The notes under the pieces: generated by a model
The model's input: only the letters and a program-made list of their open reading frames with translations
Databases searched by the model: none
Told to the model about the DNA's origin: nothing
Origin: Loktanella sp. 5RATIMAR09
GTDB lineage: Bacteria; Pseudomonadota; Alphaproteobacteria; Rhodobacterales; Rhodobacteraceae
Assembly (NCBI RefSeq): GCF_001419985.1
Contig: NZ_LJAL01000006.1
Span: 124,001-188,000 of the forward strand
DNA length: 64,000 nucleotides
Direction of reading: 5' to 3'
Made by a program: the position numbers and the translations under genes
Part shown: in pieces, positions 1 through 8,114 of the stretch
Position numbering within the stretch: the first letter of the stretch is position 1
How the letters are laid out: every line of letters starts with the position of its first letter

Positions 1-764
1 ACCGGCATGACAAAGGTGCTGGCGGATGTGATAAACGCCTCATCTGCATCCTGCGCTTCGGCAATCGTAAAGCTACGCTCTTCGACCTTCATCTGCGCCT
101 CACGTGCGAAGCGCAGCACAGCGGCACGCGTGATCCCGTGCAGAATCTCATTGCCCAGATGCCGTGTGATGATCGTATTGTTCTTGATAATGTAAGCGTT
201 GTTCGAGGTCCCCTCGGTCACAGCCCCGTCTTCCACCATCCATGCGTCATCGACGCCGGCAGCCTTGGCCATCATCTTGCCCATTGACGGAAACAAAAGC
301 TGCACAGTCTTGATATCGCGGCGCGCCCAGCGCTGGTCCGCGATCGAGATCACCTTGATCCCCTTTTTGGCAGCGGGGCTATCGGCCAGCCCGGGTTTGT
401 TCTGGGTAAACAGGACAACGGTTGGTTTTGTCGTCTCAGGGTCGGGAAAGACGAAATCACGGTCATTGGGGGCACCACGGGTGATCTGCAGATAGATCAT
501 GCCCTCTTCAATGCCGTTGAGACGGACCAGTTCGCGGTGGACCTCCAAAAGATCCGGCAGAACTTCGGGGTGCGGCATATCCAGCTCGTTCAATGACCGT
601 TCCAGCCGTTTGGCGTGGCCTGCAAAATCAATCAGCTTGCCGTCCAGCACAGAGGTGACTTCATACACCCCGTCAGCCATCAGAAACCCGCGATCAAAAA
701 TCGAGACTTTCGCTTCGTTTTCCGGCAGATATGCGCCGTTGACATAGACTGTCCGCATGGTCAT
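1..764 (-). CDS. dat: D-amino acid transaminase (class IV aminotransferase), 3' end cut by window
   Basis: A PLP enzyme of the class IV aminotransferase fold. The D-amino acid branch moves amino groups from D-amino acids to 2-oxoglutarate, making D-glutamate in the cytoplasm. The frame opens at ATG 764 and is still open at base 1, so about 254 of roughly 285 residues are present. Seen: FDRGF near residue 24, a probable PLP lysine K152 in RRDIK, and a TEGTSNNAY cofactor-phosphate segment. The start overlaps the dgcA stop as ATGA, implying translational coupling. The alternative is a branched-chain aminotransferase, but the dgcN-dgcA context favours D-amino acids. An in-frame ATG at 758 is a second possible start. 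Confidence 0.82.
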   Translation of the reverse strand, partial: MTMRTVYVNGAYLPENEAKVSIFDRGFLMADGVYEVTSVLDGKLIDFAGHAKRLERSLNELDMPHPEVLPDLLEVHRELVRLNGIEEGMIYLQITRGAPNDRDFVFPDPETTKPTVVLFTQNKPGLADSPAAKKGIKVISIADQRWARRDIKTVQLLFPSMGKMMAKAAGVDDAWMVEDGAVTEGTSNNAYIIKNNTIITRHLGNEILHGITRAAVLRFAREAQMKVEERSFTIAEAQDADEAFITSASTFVMP

Positions 765-1720
765 CCCCAAAGTGCTATGGTGGGCGGGTGCACGCCCAGG
801 TGATCGAATTTCAAAGGTTCATCACGGTCTTCGGCCAATAAGAGCGGCCCGTCAAGGTCGGTAAAGGCCACGCCCTGTGCAAGGATCGTGGCAGGCGCCA
901 TTGCAAGAGACGAGCCGACCATGCAGCCAACCATCACGCCATAGCCCTCAGCCTGTGCCTGACGTTTCAATGCCAGCGCCTCGGTCAGACCACCGGTCTT
1001 GTCCAGCTTGATGTTCACCATATCGTATTTGCCGCGCAACGCAGGCAGGCTGGCACGGTCATGACAGCTTTCATCCGCGCAAACAGGCAACGGGCGCGCG
1101 ATCTCGGCCAGCATGTCATCCATACCTGCAGGCAACGGCTGTTCCACCATTTTCACACCAAGGCGGATCAGATGCGGCGCGAGATCGGCATAGACGTCCG
1201 CCGTCCAACCCTCGTTCGCGTCAACGATAATATCGGCGTCCGGCGCGCCCCGGCGGACCGCTTCAAGGCGCGCCATATCATCGGGCGTACCAAGCTTGAT
1301 CTTGAGCAGAGGGCGGGACGCATGTTTGACGGCTTGCCGTTGCATCGCCTCGGGCGTGTCAAGCGAGAGCGTATAGGCGGTGATTTCCGAGGTGGGCACC
1401 GGCAGGCCCAACAGGTCCCATACACGTTTGCCTGCGCGCTTCGCCGCGTGATCCCAGAACGCACAATCAAGCGCATTGCGCGCGGCCCCTGCAGGCAAGG
1501 CATCAGGCAAATCGGGCCATGCACCCGTGAAACCCTCGATCTGCGCTGTCACACTCTCCAGTGTTTCGCCGTAGCGCGCGTAGGGCACGCATTCGCCCAT
1601 GCCTCGCGCGCCATCACCTTCAACGGAAACGGTCAGGACCTGCGCCTCGGTCCGTGACCCGCGACTGATCGTAAAGACCTCTGCCAATTTGAACACATCG
1701 CGCGTCACGCCGACTTTCAT
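761..1720 (-). CDS. dgcA: N-acetyl-D-glutamate racemase DgcA (enolase superfamily, dipeptide-epimerase-like)
   Basis: 319 residues of the enolase superfamily (mandelate racemase / muconate lactonizing branch), often annotated as dipeptide epimerase. Seen: the KIKLG lysine pair, metal-ligand segments VDANEGW, VEQPLP and ADESCHD, and the second catalytic lysine in NIKLDKTGG. In marine Proteobacteria, homologues directly after a DUF1611 protein were shown to racemise N-acetyl-D-glutamate to the L form; that role is inferred here from the neighbour. It lies 42 bases after dgcN and overlaps the transaminase by 4 bases, so the three genes form one operon. L-Ala-D/L-Glu epimerase is the older alternative. 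Confidence 0.85.
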   Translation of the reverse strand: MKVGVTRDVFKLAEVFTISRGSRTEAQVLTVSVEGDGARGMGECVPYARYGETLESVTAQIEGFTGAWPDLPDALPAGAARNALDCAFWDHAAKRAGKRVWDLLGLPVPTSEITAYTLSLDTPEAMQRQAVKHASRPLLKIKLGTPDDMARLEAVRRGAPDADIIVDANEGWTADVYADLAPHLIRLGVKMVEQPLPAGMDDMLAEIARPLPVCADESCHDRASLPALRGKYDMVNIKLDKTGGLTEALALKRQAQAEGYGVMVGCMVGSSLAMAPATILAQGVAFTDLDGPLLLAEDRDEPLKFDHLGVHPPTIALWG

Positions 1721-1740
1721 AATGCCCTCATCATCTTGCC

Positions 1741-1760
1741 AAAAATACTCCCGCCGGAGG
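1741..1760 (-). terminator. Hairpin plus T-run between dgcN and dgcA
   Basis: On the minus strand, a CTCC stem (1759-1756), a GGCG loop and a GGAG arm (1751-1748) are followed by TA and five T. It sits directly after the dgcN stop and about 20 bases before the dgcA start. The stem is only 4 bp, so it may be a weak attenuator that lowers downstream expression rather than a true terminator. From memory, similar sequences follow stop codons in many Rhodobacteraceae. Confidence 0.4.
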
Positions 1761-1762
1761 CA

Positions 1763-2764
1763 TCAAAGTTCTGCCAGCGCGTCCACCAGACGGGCAGCGC
1801 CCTGACGGTAGGTGTCAACGGTCGGCAGGCCCATGCGGTCTTCGACCCCGGCCATATAGGCAAGCGCCTCTTCCTCGGACAGATGCTGGGTGTTGATCGA
1901 CACGCCGACGACCTGACAGGCAGGGTTCGCCACGCGCGCGATGGGCAGCGCGGTGTCGCGCAGTGTTTCAAGGCTTGGCAGATCATAATCCGGCAATCCG
2001 CGCATGTGGGTGCGGGTGGGCTCATGGGCAAGGATCAGGGCATCCGGCTGGCCACCATGGATCAAGGCCATTGTGACACCTGAGTAGGACACATGGAACA
2101 GGCTGCCCTGCCCTTCGATGTGGTCCCAGTGATCGGGATCATTGTCAGGGGTCAGGTATTCTACAGCACCTGCCATGAAGTCAGCAATCACCGCATCCAA
2201 CGGCACGCCTCCGCCGGTGATCAGGATACCCGTCTGGCCAGTCGGACGAAAGGTGGATTTCATGCCGCGCTTTTGCATCTCTGCATCCATGGCAAGGCCG
2301 GTATACATCTTGCCGACCGAACAATCCGTGCCAATAGCGAGGCAGCGCTTGCCGGTCCGCTTTTTGCCGTTTGCGATCGGATAGGCGACGGACGGAATAC
2401 GTACATCAAACAGCGTCTGGCCACTCACACGGGCAGCGGACATCAGCTCGTCTTCGTCGCGCAGCAGGTTATGCAGGCCCGACGCAATATCGAAACCCAT
2501 CCGCAAGGCAGTCACAAGAACTTCTTTCCACGCCTTGGAAATATAGCCGCCACGGTTGGCGACACCGATCACCAAGGTTTTGACGCCGGCGGCATGCGCT
2601 TCTTCCAGCGTCATATCGGGGATCCCGAGGTCGGCACCACATCCGGGCATGCGGAATTGGCCAAGGGCGTTCTCTGGACGCCAGTCCTTGATCCCTTGGG
2701 CCACTTTCGCGGCCAATTGATCTGGGGCATCGCCAAGGAACAAAAGATAGGGTGTCTGGATCAT
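1763..2764 (-). CDS. dgcN: D-glutamate N-acetyltransferase DgcN (DUF1611 family)
   Basis: 333 residues of the DUF1611 family. Seen: a P-loop-like GTDCSVGKM near the middle, preceded by an N-terminal Rossmann-like half containing GCGADLG and VIGVANRGG, with TGQTGILITGGGVPLD after it. The family member next to dgcA is described in marine bacteria and haloarchaea as acetylating D-glutamate so that DgcA can racemise it. First gene of a three-gene minus-strand operon with dgcA and dat. The product would feed N-acetyl-L-glutamate into deacylation and the glutamate pool. No regulator gene lies beside it in this window. An alternative annotation is simply a DUF1611 NAD-dependent epimerase/dehydratase. 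Confidence 0.85.
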   Translation of the reverse strand: MIQTPYLLFLGDAPDQLAAKVAQGIKDWRPENALGQFRMPGCGADLGIPDMTLEEAHAAGVKTLVIGVANRGGYISKAWKEVLVTALRMGFDIASGLHNLLRDEDELMSAARVSGQTLFDVRIPSVAYPIANGKKRTGKRCLAIGTDCSVGKMYTGLAMDAEMQKRGMKSTFRPTGQTGILITGGGVPLDAVIADFMAGAVEYLTPDNDPDHWDHIEGQGSLFHVSYSGVTMALIHGGQPDALILAHEPTRTHMRGLPDYDLPSLETLRDTALPIARVANPACQVVGVSINTQHLSEEEALAYMAGVEDRMGLPTVDTYRQGAARLVDALAEL

Positions 2765-2890
2765 GGAAAGGCTCCGGATGGCTTGTGTTTCATGTTGGGT
2801 GGAAAATATCTCGCATCATGGCGCAATTGCATCGCTGAATTGAACGACAGGAACGGTAAAAGCGGCAATTCCTTGCGCAAGATAGACTTA

Positions 2891-2900
2891 TCTTCGAAGA
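2891..2900. promoter_or_regulatory. 10-base perfect palindrome upstream of dgcN
   Basis: TCTTCGAAGA is self-complementary and lies about 130 bases upstream of the dgcN start, in the 186-base stretch between the operon and the amtB terminator. It could be an operator for the D-glutamate operon. A single 10-base palindrome is weak evidence. Confidence 0.2.
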
Positions 2901-2949
2901 AATGACGATCCATTTCTATAAGATGAACAGACGATCCACCGCCCCCAAC

Positions 2950-2980
2950 GAAAAAGCCCGGGCGCGTACGCCCGGGCTGA
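2950..2980 (-). terminator. Rho-independent terminator of glnK-amtB
   Basis: Arms agcccgggcg (2955-2964) and cgcccgggct (2969-2978) enclose a cgta loop. Reading the minus strand, the hairpin is followed by five T. It lies about 20 bases after the amtB stop: a 10-bp, nearly all G/C stem with a T-tract, a textbook intrinsic terminator. Confidence 0.9.
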
Positions 2981-3000
2981 GAAAAGCTGGTGGAGGGATA

Positions 3001-4308
3001 TTAGCCTTTCGAGAAGTCAGGATAAGCTTCCATCCCCAGTTCAGCCATGTCCAAACCGTTGATCTCGGCCTCTTCGGTGACACGGATGCCCATGACGCCC
3101 TTGAGGATGGTCCATACGACCAGAGAGATGACGAAAGTAAACACACCGTAGGCGATGATACCCGTGATCTGTGCGCCCCAGTTACCTGTGTAGAAGGCAA
3201 CAGCCAGCGTACCCCAGATACCTGCAAAGAGGTGGACAGGGATCGCACCGACAACGTCGTCGATCTTGAGCTTGTCGAGCAGTGGCACAGTGAAGACCAC
3301 GATCACACCACCAACAGCACCTGTCATCAACGCACCGAAGAGCGATGGCGCCAGAGGCTCGGCTGTGATGGAGACCAGACCGGCAAGTGCGCCGTTCAGA
3401 ACCATCGTCAGGTCGACCTTCTTGTACAGGATCTGCGTCAGGATCAGCGCAGTCACCGCACCGGCAGAGGCTGCCATGTTGGTGTTTGCAAAGATACGGC
3501 CGACGTCGGTGATGTCGCCAACGGTACCCGCAGCCAGCTGCGAACCACCGTTAAAGCCGAACCAACCCAGCCACAGGATGAATGTACCCAGTGTTGCGAG
3601 GGCAAGGTTGGAGCCCGGCATCGGCACAGTTTTGCCATCCTTGTACTTGCCCAGACGCGGGCCAAGGATCAGCGCACCGGCCAAAGCAGCCCAGCCACCG
3701 ACAGAGTGTACGATCGTGGATCCAGCGAAGTCGGAGAAGCCCAGTTCGGACAACCAGCCGCCGCCCCACTGCCAGGACCCCGAAATCGGGTACATCAGGC
3801 CTGTCAGGATCACGACGAAGATCAGGAAGGGCCACAGCTTGATACGCTCGGCCAATGCACCCGAAACGATCGACGCAGTTGCCGCAACGAACATCAACTG
3901 GAAGAAGAAGTCGGATGCAACAGATGCGTAATCCAGTGCGGCGTCAGACGCGGAAAGACCCACAGGCTCAAGCACTGTTGGTACAAAGTTCAGCGCGAAG
4001 TAGCCGTTGAAGTCGCCCGGATACATCAGGTTGAAGCCGACCAGCCAGTACATGATCGCTGCGATGGAAAAGAGCGCGATGTTCTTGGTCAGCTGCATGG
4101 CGACGTTCTTGGACCGCACCAGACCCGCCTCAAGCATGGCAAAACCTGCTGCCATCCAGAACACCAGAAAACCGCCCACAAGGAACAGCAATGTGGTCAT
4201 GATGTACGGGCCGATCTCGTCAAAGCTCGGCGCGGCATCCTGCGCCAGCGCGAAAGTCGGAAGCAGCGTCAAGGCTGCGCCAACTGAAAGATATTTCGTC
4301 AGTTTCAT
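3001..4308 (-). CDS. amtB: Ammonium transporter AmtB
   Basis: Trimeric inner-membrane ammonium channel. The product is 435 residues with an N-terminal signal peptide ending near AQDAAP and about 11 hydrophobic segments. The conserved pore histidines are visible in the IVHSVGGW and IPVHLFAGIWG contexts. The ATG at 4308 is preferred because an AGGGA ribosome site precedes it; an upstream in-frame start at 4383 would overlap glnK and bury the signal peptide. It follows glnK by 22 bases, the usual pairing in which GlnK plugs the channel when nitrogen is plentiful. A strong terminator follows. Confidence 0.97.
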   Translation of the reverse strand: MKLTKYLSVGAALTLLPTFALAQDAAPSFDEIGPYIMTTLLFLVGGFLVFWMAAGFAMLEAGLVRSKNVAMQLTKNIALFSIAAIMYWLVGFNLMYPGDFNGYFALNFVPTVLEPVGLSASDAALDYASVASDFFFQLMFVAATASIVSGALAERIKLWPFLIFVVILTGLMYPISGSWQWGGGWLSELGFSDFAGSTIVHSVGGWAALAGALILGPRLGKYKDGKTVPMPGSNLALATLGTFILWLGWFGFNGGSQLAAGTVGDITDVGRIFANTNMAASAGAVTALILTQILYKKVDLTMVLNGALAGLVSITAEPLAPSLFGALMTGAVGGVIVVFTVPLLDKLKIDDVVGAIPVHLFAGIWGTLAVAFYTGNWGAQITGIIAYGVFTFVISLVVWTILKGVMGIRVTEEAEINGLDMAELGMEAYPDFSKG

Positions 4309-4330
4309 AGTTTTGTCCCTCGTTCCGCGA

Positions 4331-4669
4331 TCAAAGCGCGTCATCATTGGTCTCGCCGGTCCGCACGCGCAGCGCGCTTTCAACGTCGAGTACGAAGATC
4401 TTGCCGTCGCCGATCTTCTCGGTCTTGGCGGTGGTTGCGATGGTGGTCACGACCTGATCGGCCATGCTGTCCTGCACGACGATCTCGAGCTTGACCTTCG
4501 GCACGAAGTTCACGGCGTATTCCGCGCCACGATAGATTTCGGTGTGGCCGGACTGAGAGCCAAAGCCCTTGATTTCAGACACCATCATGCCGCGCACGCC
4601 GACGGTGGTCAGCGCCTCGCGGACCTCCTCCAGCTTGAACGGTTTAATTGTTGCAATGATGAGTTTCAC
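4331..4669 (-). CDS. glnK: Nitrogen regulatory protein P-II (GlnK)
   Basis: 112 residues, exactly the family length. The T-loop carries the uridylylated tyrosine at position 51 (EIYRGAEY), and the C-terminal half holds the ATP-binding GDGKIFV segment. It senses 2-oxoglutarate, ATP and ADP and controls AmtB. The start is GTG 4669, preceded by AAGGGGAAG; the upstream ATG 4804 would add a non-family N-terminus. GlnK is chosen over GlnB because amtB follows directly. It is probably induced under nitrogen limitation. Two direct repeats upstream (4797-4816) may be regulator sites, but no convincing sigma-54 promoter was seen. Confidence 0.95.
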   Translation of the reverse strand: MKLIIATIKPFKLEEVREALTTVGVRGMMVSEIKGFGSQSGHTEIYRGAEYAVNFVPKVKLEIVVQDSMADQVVTTIATTAKTEKIGDGKIFVLDVESALRVRTGETNDDAL

Positions 4670-4796
4670 GTTCTTCCCCTTGCAAATACTAATGCAGACC
4701 CAATTTCGGCAGCGCCCGCTTGCAGAAAGACAAAGAGCCCGCCAACAGCGCGGCGACAATCTTTTGCGCCCTGCTGAACGGGGGGGCAACATGCCA

Positions 4797-4816
4797 TTTT
4801 GCACATTTTTTGCACA
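4797..4816. promoter_or_regulatory. Two 9-base direct repeats upstream of glnK
   Basis: TTTTGCACA occurs at 4797-4805 and again at 4808-4816, 11 bases apart or about one helical turn. They lie about 130 bases upstream of glnK in the 278-base divergent region shared with the penicillin-binding protein gene. TGCAC is also the half-site of nitrogen regulator NtrC, but the copies are direct rather than inverted. Tentative. Confidence 0.25.
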
Positions 4817-4947
4817 AATTGCGCGCTTCGCTTAAATTTTGGGCGGCGTAAAAAGGCTCACCCACCGACTCATCCGCGCTCTACATTCCCAAGCAGGCAG
4901 GCTATAGTCGGCAAAAATCTGGCCCCAAGCAGTCAATCGAGCGGATC

Positions 4948-7107
4948 ATGAGTGGAAACGGCAACAAGCGGCCCCCTTTGGTAGCCGACAAACGCTACAC
5001 AGCAAAACCTGCGGCCAAGAAGGCCACGGGGCCGAGCAAGAAGCCCACAAAACCAGCAGCCCGGCGCAAGACAGCGCCGAAAAAGGCACAGCCGCGCGGC
5101 GCAATCGGCTGGATCCTTGCACCGTTTCGCTGGATGATCCGCCTGATCTGGGCGCTGTCATGGCGTGTGGGTCTTGTGACAGGTCTGATTATCGGGGGAT
5201 TCTCGCTTTATTTCGCGTCGCAACTGCCGGATGTTTCCGAACTGATTGACGGCCGCACGCGCGGATCGGTCACGATGACTGATGTGTCGGGCAGCGTGTT
5301 CGCGTGGCGTGGCGACCAGTTCGGTGGAATGGTGACGGCAGAAACCGTTTCACCCCATTTGCACAACGCGGTTGTGGCGACCGAAGATAAGCGATTCTAC
5401 CGCCACTTCGGGATTTCGCCGCGCGGTATCGCCTCGGCGGTGCGGATCAACCTGCGCGAAGGGCGTGGGCCGCTGTCCGGCAACGGCGGTTCGACAATCA
5501 CGCAGCAGACCGCAAAACTTTTGTGCCTTGGTGTGCCGTTTGATCCAGCCGTCTGGGACAGCGAGCGCTCCTATGAGGCCGATTGCCGCCAAGGTTCGCT
5601 TTGGCGCAAGGCGCGTGAAGCGGTGTTCTCGGTCGGAATGGAAATAAAATACACCAAAGAAGAAATCCTCACGATCTATCTGAACCGCGCCTATCTGGGT
5701 GCGGGCAGCCGCGGATTTGAGGCCGCAGCCCAGCGCTATTTCGGGATTTCTGCCGCCGAGGTGAACCCCGCACAGGCCGCGATGCTGGCAGGTTTGCTGA
5801 CAGCGCCTTCGGCCAACGCCCCTACCCGCAACCTGCAACGTGCCCAGGATCGCGCATCGGTCGTTATCGGGTTGATGGAAGAACAGGAGTATCTGACGCC
5901 GGAACAGGCCCGCGATGCCCGGCTGAACCCTGCGACACTTTCTGATGCGGCCCGTGCCAGCTCTGGCGGGTTTTTCGCCGATTGGGTGATGGATAGCGGC
6001 CCCGAGTTCTTTACCCGCAACACAACAGAAGACGTGATTATCCGCACCACGCTTGACCAACGCATTCAGACCGCCGCTGAAGAAGCGCTTTTGCAGGTCT
6101 TTGCCAACGAAGTACGCGAAGGGTCCGAAGCACAGGCGGCAATTGTCGTGATGTCCGCCGATGGCGCCGTGCGCGCCATGGTTGGCGGCCGCAACATCAG
6201 TGCGACAGGCGCGTTTAACCGCGCCACACAGGCGCTGCGGCAGACCGGATCGGCGTTCAAGCCGTTTATCTACGCCGCCGCCCTCGATCTTGGGATGTCG
6301 CCCTACAATATGATCGACGATGCGCCGACTTGCTGGCAACGGCGCGGTTCGCCCCAATGGTGCCCCGAAAACTATGACCGCGAATTCGTGGGACCGGTGT
6401 CGATGGTGGATGCGCTGGCCACCAGCCGCAACATTCCCGCGATCGTTTTGTCCGAAGAAGTCGGCCGCGAACTGGTCCGCAATGTTGCTGCCGGTTTCGG
6501 GATCGAGGGCGATCTGGCTGCGGGCCCGGCCTTGGCATTGGGCGTATCAGAGAGCACGCTGCTGGATATGACAGGGGCCTTCGCAGGTATCCTGAATGGC
6601 GGATCGGCGGTAACACCTTACGGTCTGACAGAACTGCGGTTTATGGGCGATGATACGCCCCTGATGGACGCGCAGGACGCAGGCATCGGCGAACGGATCA
6701 TCCGCCAAGAGGCCGCGCGTCAGTTGACATGGATGATGACCAAGGTTGTCGAGCAAGGCACCGGAACACGTGCGCGCATCGACGGCTGGCAGATCGCGGG
6801 CAAGACCGGCACGACACAAGGCTCACGTGATGCGTGGTTTATCGGCTTCACCGGCGATTACGTCACCGGCGTCTGGATGGGCTATGATGACAACCGGCGT
6901 CTGACCGGCGTAACGGGTGGTGGCCTGCCGGCAACAATCTGGCGCGAAACGATGCAGCGCGTGCTGAGCGGCCAACAACCCACACCCCTGCCGATGAGCA
7001 TCCCGGAACGCCCCTTCGCAACAGGTGTACTTGAAAGCCAAGGCGGCGAAGCACCCGCGCAGGATATCCTTAACCTGCTTGACAGTATTCTGACGGGCAC
7101 GAACTAG
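4948..7107 (+). CDS. Bifunctional class A penicillin-binding protein (transglycosylase/transpeptidase)
   Basis: 719 residues. A basic, Lys/Ala/Pro-rich cytoplasmic N-terminus (about 1-60) precedes a membrane segment near 72-90. The GT51 transglycosylase domain has its catalytic Glu in TEDKRFYRHFG near 145 and STITQQTAK. The transpeptidase domain has SxxK at Ser435 (TGSAFKPF), an SRN motif near 493-495 and KTGTT at 619. It polymerises and cross-links peptidoglycan in the periplasm. Family is PBP1A/1B-like; short for PBP1A and without an obvious OB insert. Monocistronic. Its stop shares a CTAG palindrome with the convergent gene. Confidence 0.93.
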   Translation: MSGNGNKRPPLVADKRYTAKPAAKKATGPSKKPTKPAARRKTAPKKAQPRGAIGWILAPFRWMIRLIWALSWRVGLVTGLIIGGFSLYFASQLPDVSELIDGRTRGSVTMTDVSGSVFAWRGDQFGGMVTAETVSPHLHNAVVATEDKRFYRHFGISPRGIASAVRINLREGRGPLSGNGGSTITQQTAKLLCLGVPFDPAVWDSERSYEADCRQGSLWRKAREAVFSVGMEIKYTKEEILTIYLNRAYLGAGSRGFEAAAQRYFGISAAEVNPAQAAMLAGLLTAPSANAPTRNLQRAQDRASVVIGLMEEQEYLTPEQARDARLNPATLSDAARASSGGFFADWVMDSGPEFFTRNTTEDVIIRTTLDQRIQTAAEEALLQVFANEVREGSEAQAAIVVMSADGAVRAMVGGRNISATGAFNRATQALRQTGSAFKPFIYAAALDLGMSPYNMIDDAPTCWQRRGSPQWCPENYDREFVGPVSMVDALATSRNIPAIVLSEEVGRELVRNVAAGFGIEGDLAAGPALALGVSESTLLDMTGAFAGILNGGSAVTPYGLTELRFMGDDTPLMDAQDAGIGERIIRQEAARQLTWMMTKVVEQGTGTRARIDGWQIAGKTGTTQGSRDAWFIGFTGDYVTGVWMGYDDNRRLTGVTGGGLPATIWRETMQRVLSGQQPTPLPMSIPERPFATGVLESQGGEAPAQDILNLLDSILTGTN

Positions 7108-7469
7108 CTGTCGGGAACGTCACACCGGTCATAACGGAACGCATAGCCGCTCCAGATCATGTAGAGTCCGGTGCCTCGCGCATCGGGCATCAGCATCGCG
7201 CGCTCGGTCCATGCCTCGGCCTCGCCCGAGCACTGCATCTCGTAGATCGTGGCGTTCATATCCTCGACCGCGACAGGGTTGATCATGTGACACTCGACCT
7301 CGACCCCGTAGAAGATATTTTCTTCGATCTTGAGCGATCCGCCATCCACACCGATCAGCGCACATTCCGCATTCGCCGTCTGTTTATAGACGCCGTCATA
7401 GGGGCTGGCCCAAAGGGCGACAGGCAAAAACGCCAGTCCAAAGGAAAGATTCGCAAAAGACAATCGCAT
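7104..7469 (-). CDS. Small secreted protein, unknown function
   Basis: 121 residues. The ATG at 7469 gives a typical signal peptide (cleavage near WASPYD). The mature part has four cysteines (in NAECAL, EVECHM, EMQCSG and YDRCDV), consistent with two disulfides in the periplasm. No family was recognised. Longer in-frame starts to 7973 would run antisense through ridA and are rejected. No good ribosome site is seen before 7469. Its TAG overlaps the penicillin-binding protein stop tail to tail. Confidence 0.7.
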   Translation of the reverse strand: MRLSFANLSFGLAFLPVALWASPYDGVYKQTANAECALIGVDGGSLKIEENIFYGVEVECHMINPVAVEDMNATIYEMQCSGEAEAWTERAMLMPDARGTGLYMIWSGYAFRYDRCDVPDS

Positions 7470-7652
7470 AAGGGTTACAGCTTTGCGCAATTCCGCGTGC
7501 TGTTTCAATCTTTGATCGTGCCCGAAGGGCAACAAGACGCAACCCCCTGTGCAGAAAGGCGACACTTCGGTTTCACCTAAAACAGCCCGGAGTGATGATT
7601 GCGCCCTGCCGGATTGCCCGCTAGCGTGCGCGCAAATGACAGGAGAACGACC

Positions 7653-8114
7653 ATGAGTGTAATCGAAGCCAAACTTGCCGAATTGGGTGTGACACTTCCG
7701 GATGCCCCCGCCCCCGCCGCCAACTACGTCCCCTATGTGGTTGCGGGTGACATGGTTTATGTGTCGGGCCAGATTTCGGCCAATGCCGATGGGATGATCA
7801 AAGGCAAGCTGGGCGCCGATATGGAGGCCGAGGCTGGTGCCGAGGCCGCCAAGACCTGCGCGATCAGCCTGCTTGCGCAACTCAAGGCCGCCTGTGGCGG
7901 CGATATCGACCGGTTGGTACGTGTTGTGAAGCTGACGGGGTTTGTAAATTCGACCGCTGATTTCGGCGACCAACCCAAAGTGATCAACGGCGCGTCCGAC
8001 TTTTTAGTTGCGGCCTTGGGCGATAAGGGACGTCATGCGCGATCAGCGGTCAGTGCGGCCAGCCTGCCGTTCGGCGTTGCTGTCGAAATCGAAGCGATCT
8101 TCCAGATCAAATGA
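7653..8114 (+). CDS. RidA family enamine/imine deaminase
   Basis: 153 residues of the YjgF/YER057c/UK114 (RidA) fold, the longer variant. These trimeric cytoplasmic proteins hydrolyse reactive enamine/imine intermediates released by PLP enzymes. Seen: YVPYVVAGDMVYVSGQIS near the N-terminus, the NGASDFLV helix and RSAVSAASLPFGVAVEIEA, with the Arg that contacts the substrate carboxylate. ATG 7653 follows AGGAGA by 6 bases. It overlaps the next gene (glycerophosphodiesterase) as ATGA, so the two are coupled. Confidence 0.9.
   Translation: MSVIEAKLAELGVTLPDAPAPAANYVPYVVAGDMVYVSGQISANADGMIKGKLGADMEAEAGAEAAKTCAISLLAQLKAACGGDIDRLVRVVKLTGFVNSTADFGDQPKVINGASDFLVAALGDKGRHARSAVSAASLPFGVAVEIEAIFQIK

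Noticed and set aside
2902..4287. Long plus-strand frame of 461 codons opposite amtB
   Set aside because: Exact antisense shadow of a clear transporter gene; rich in Arg/Gln/His with no hydrophobic or family pattern.
4670..4947. Sigma-54 promoter for glnK
   Set aside because: No GG-N10-GC pair with surrounding TGGCAC/TTGC found on the minus strand at suitable distance.
5350..6357. Minus-strand frame opposite the penicillin-binding protein
   Set aside because: Antisense shadow in high-G+C coding DNA; no motif, no ribosome site.
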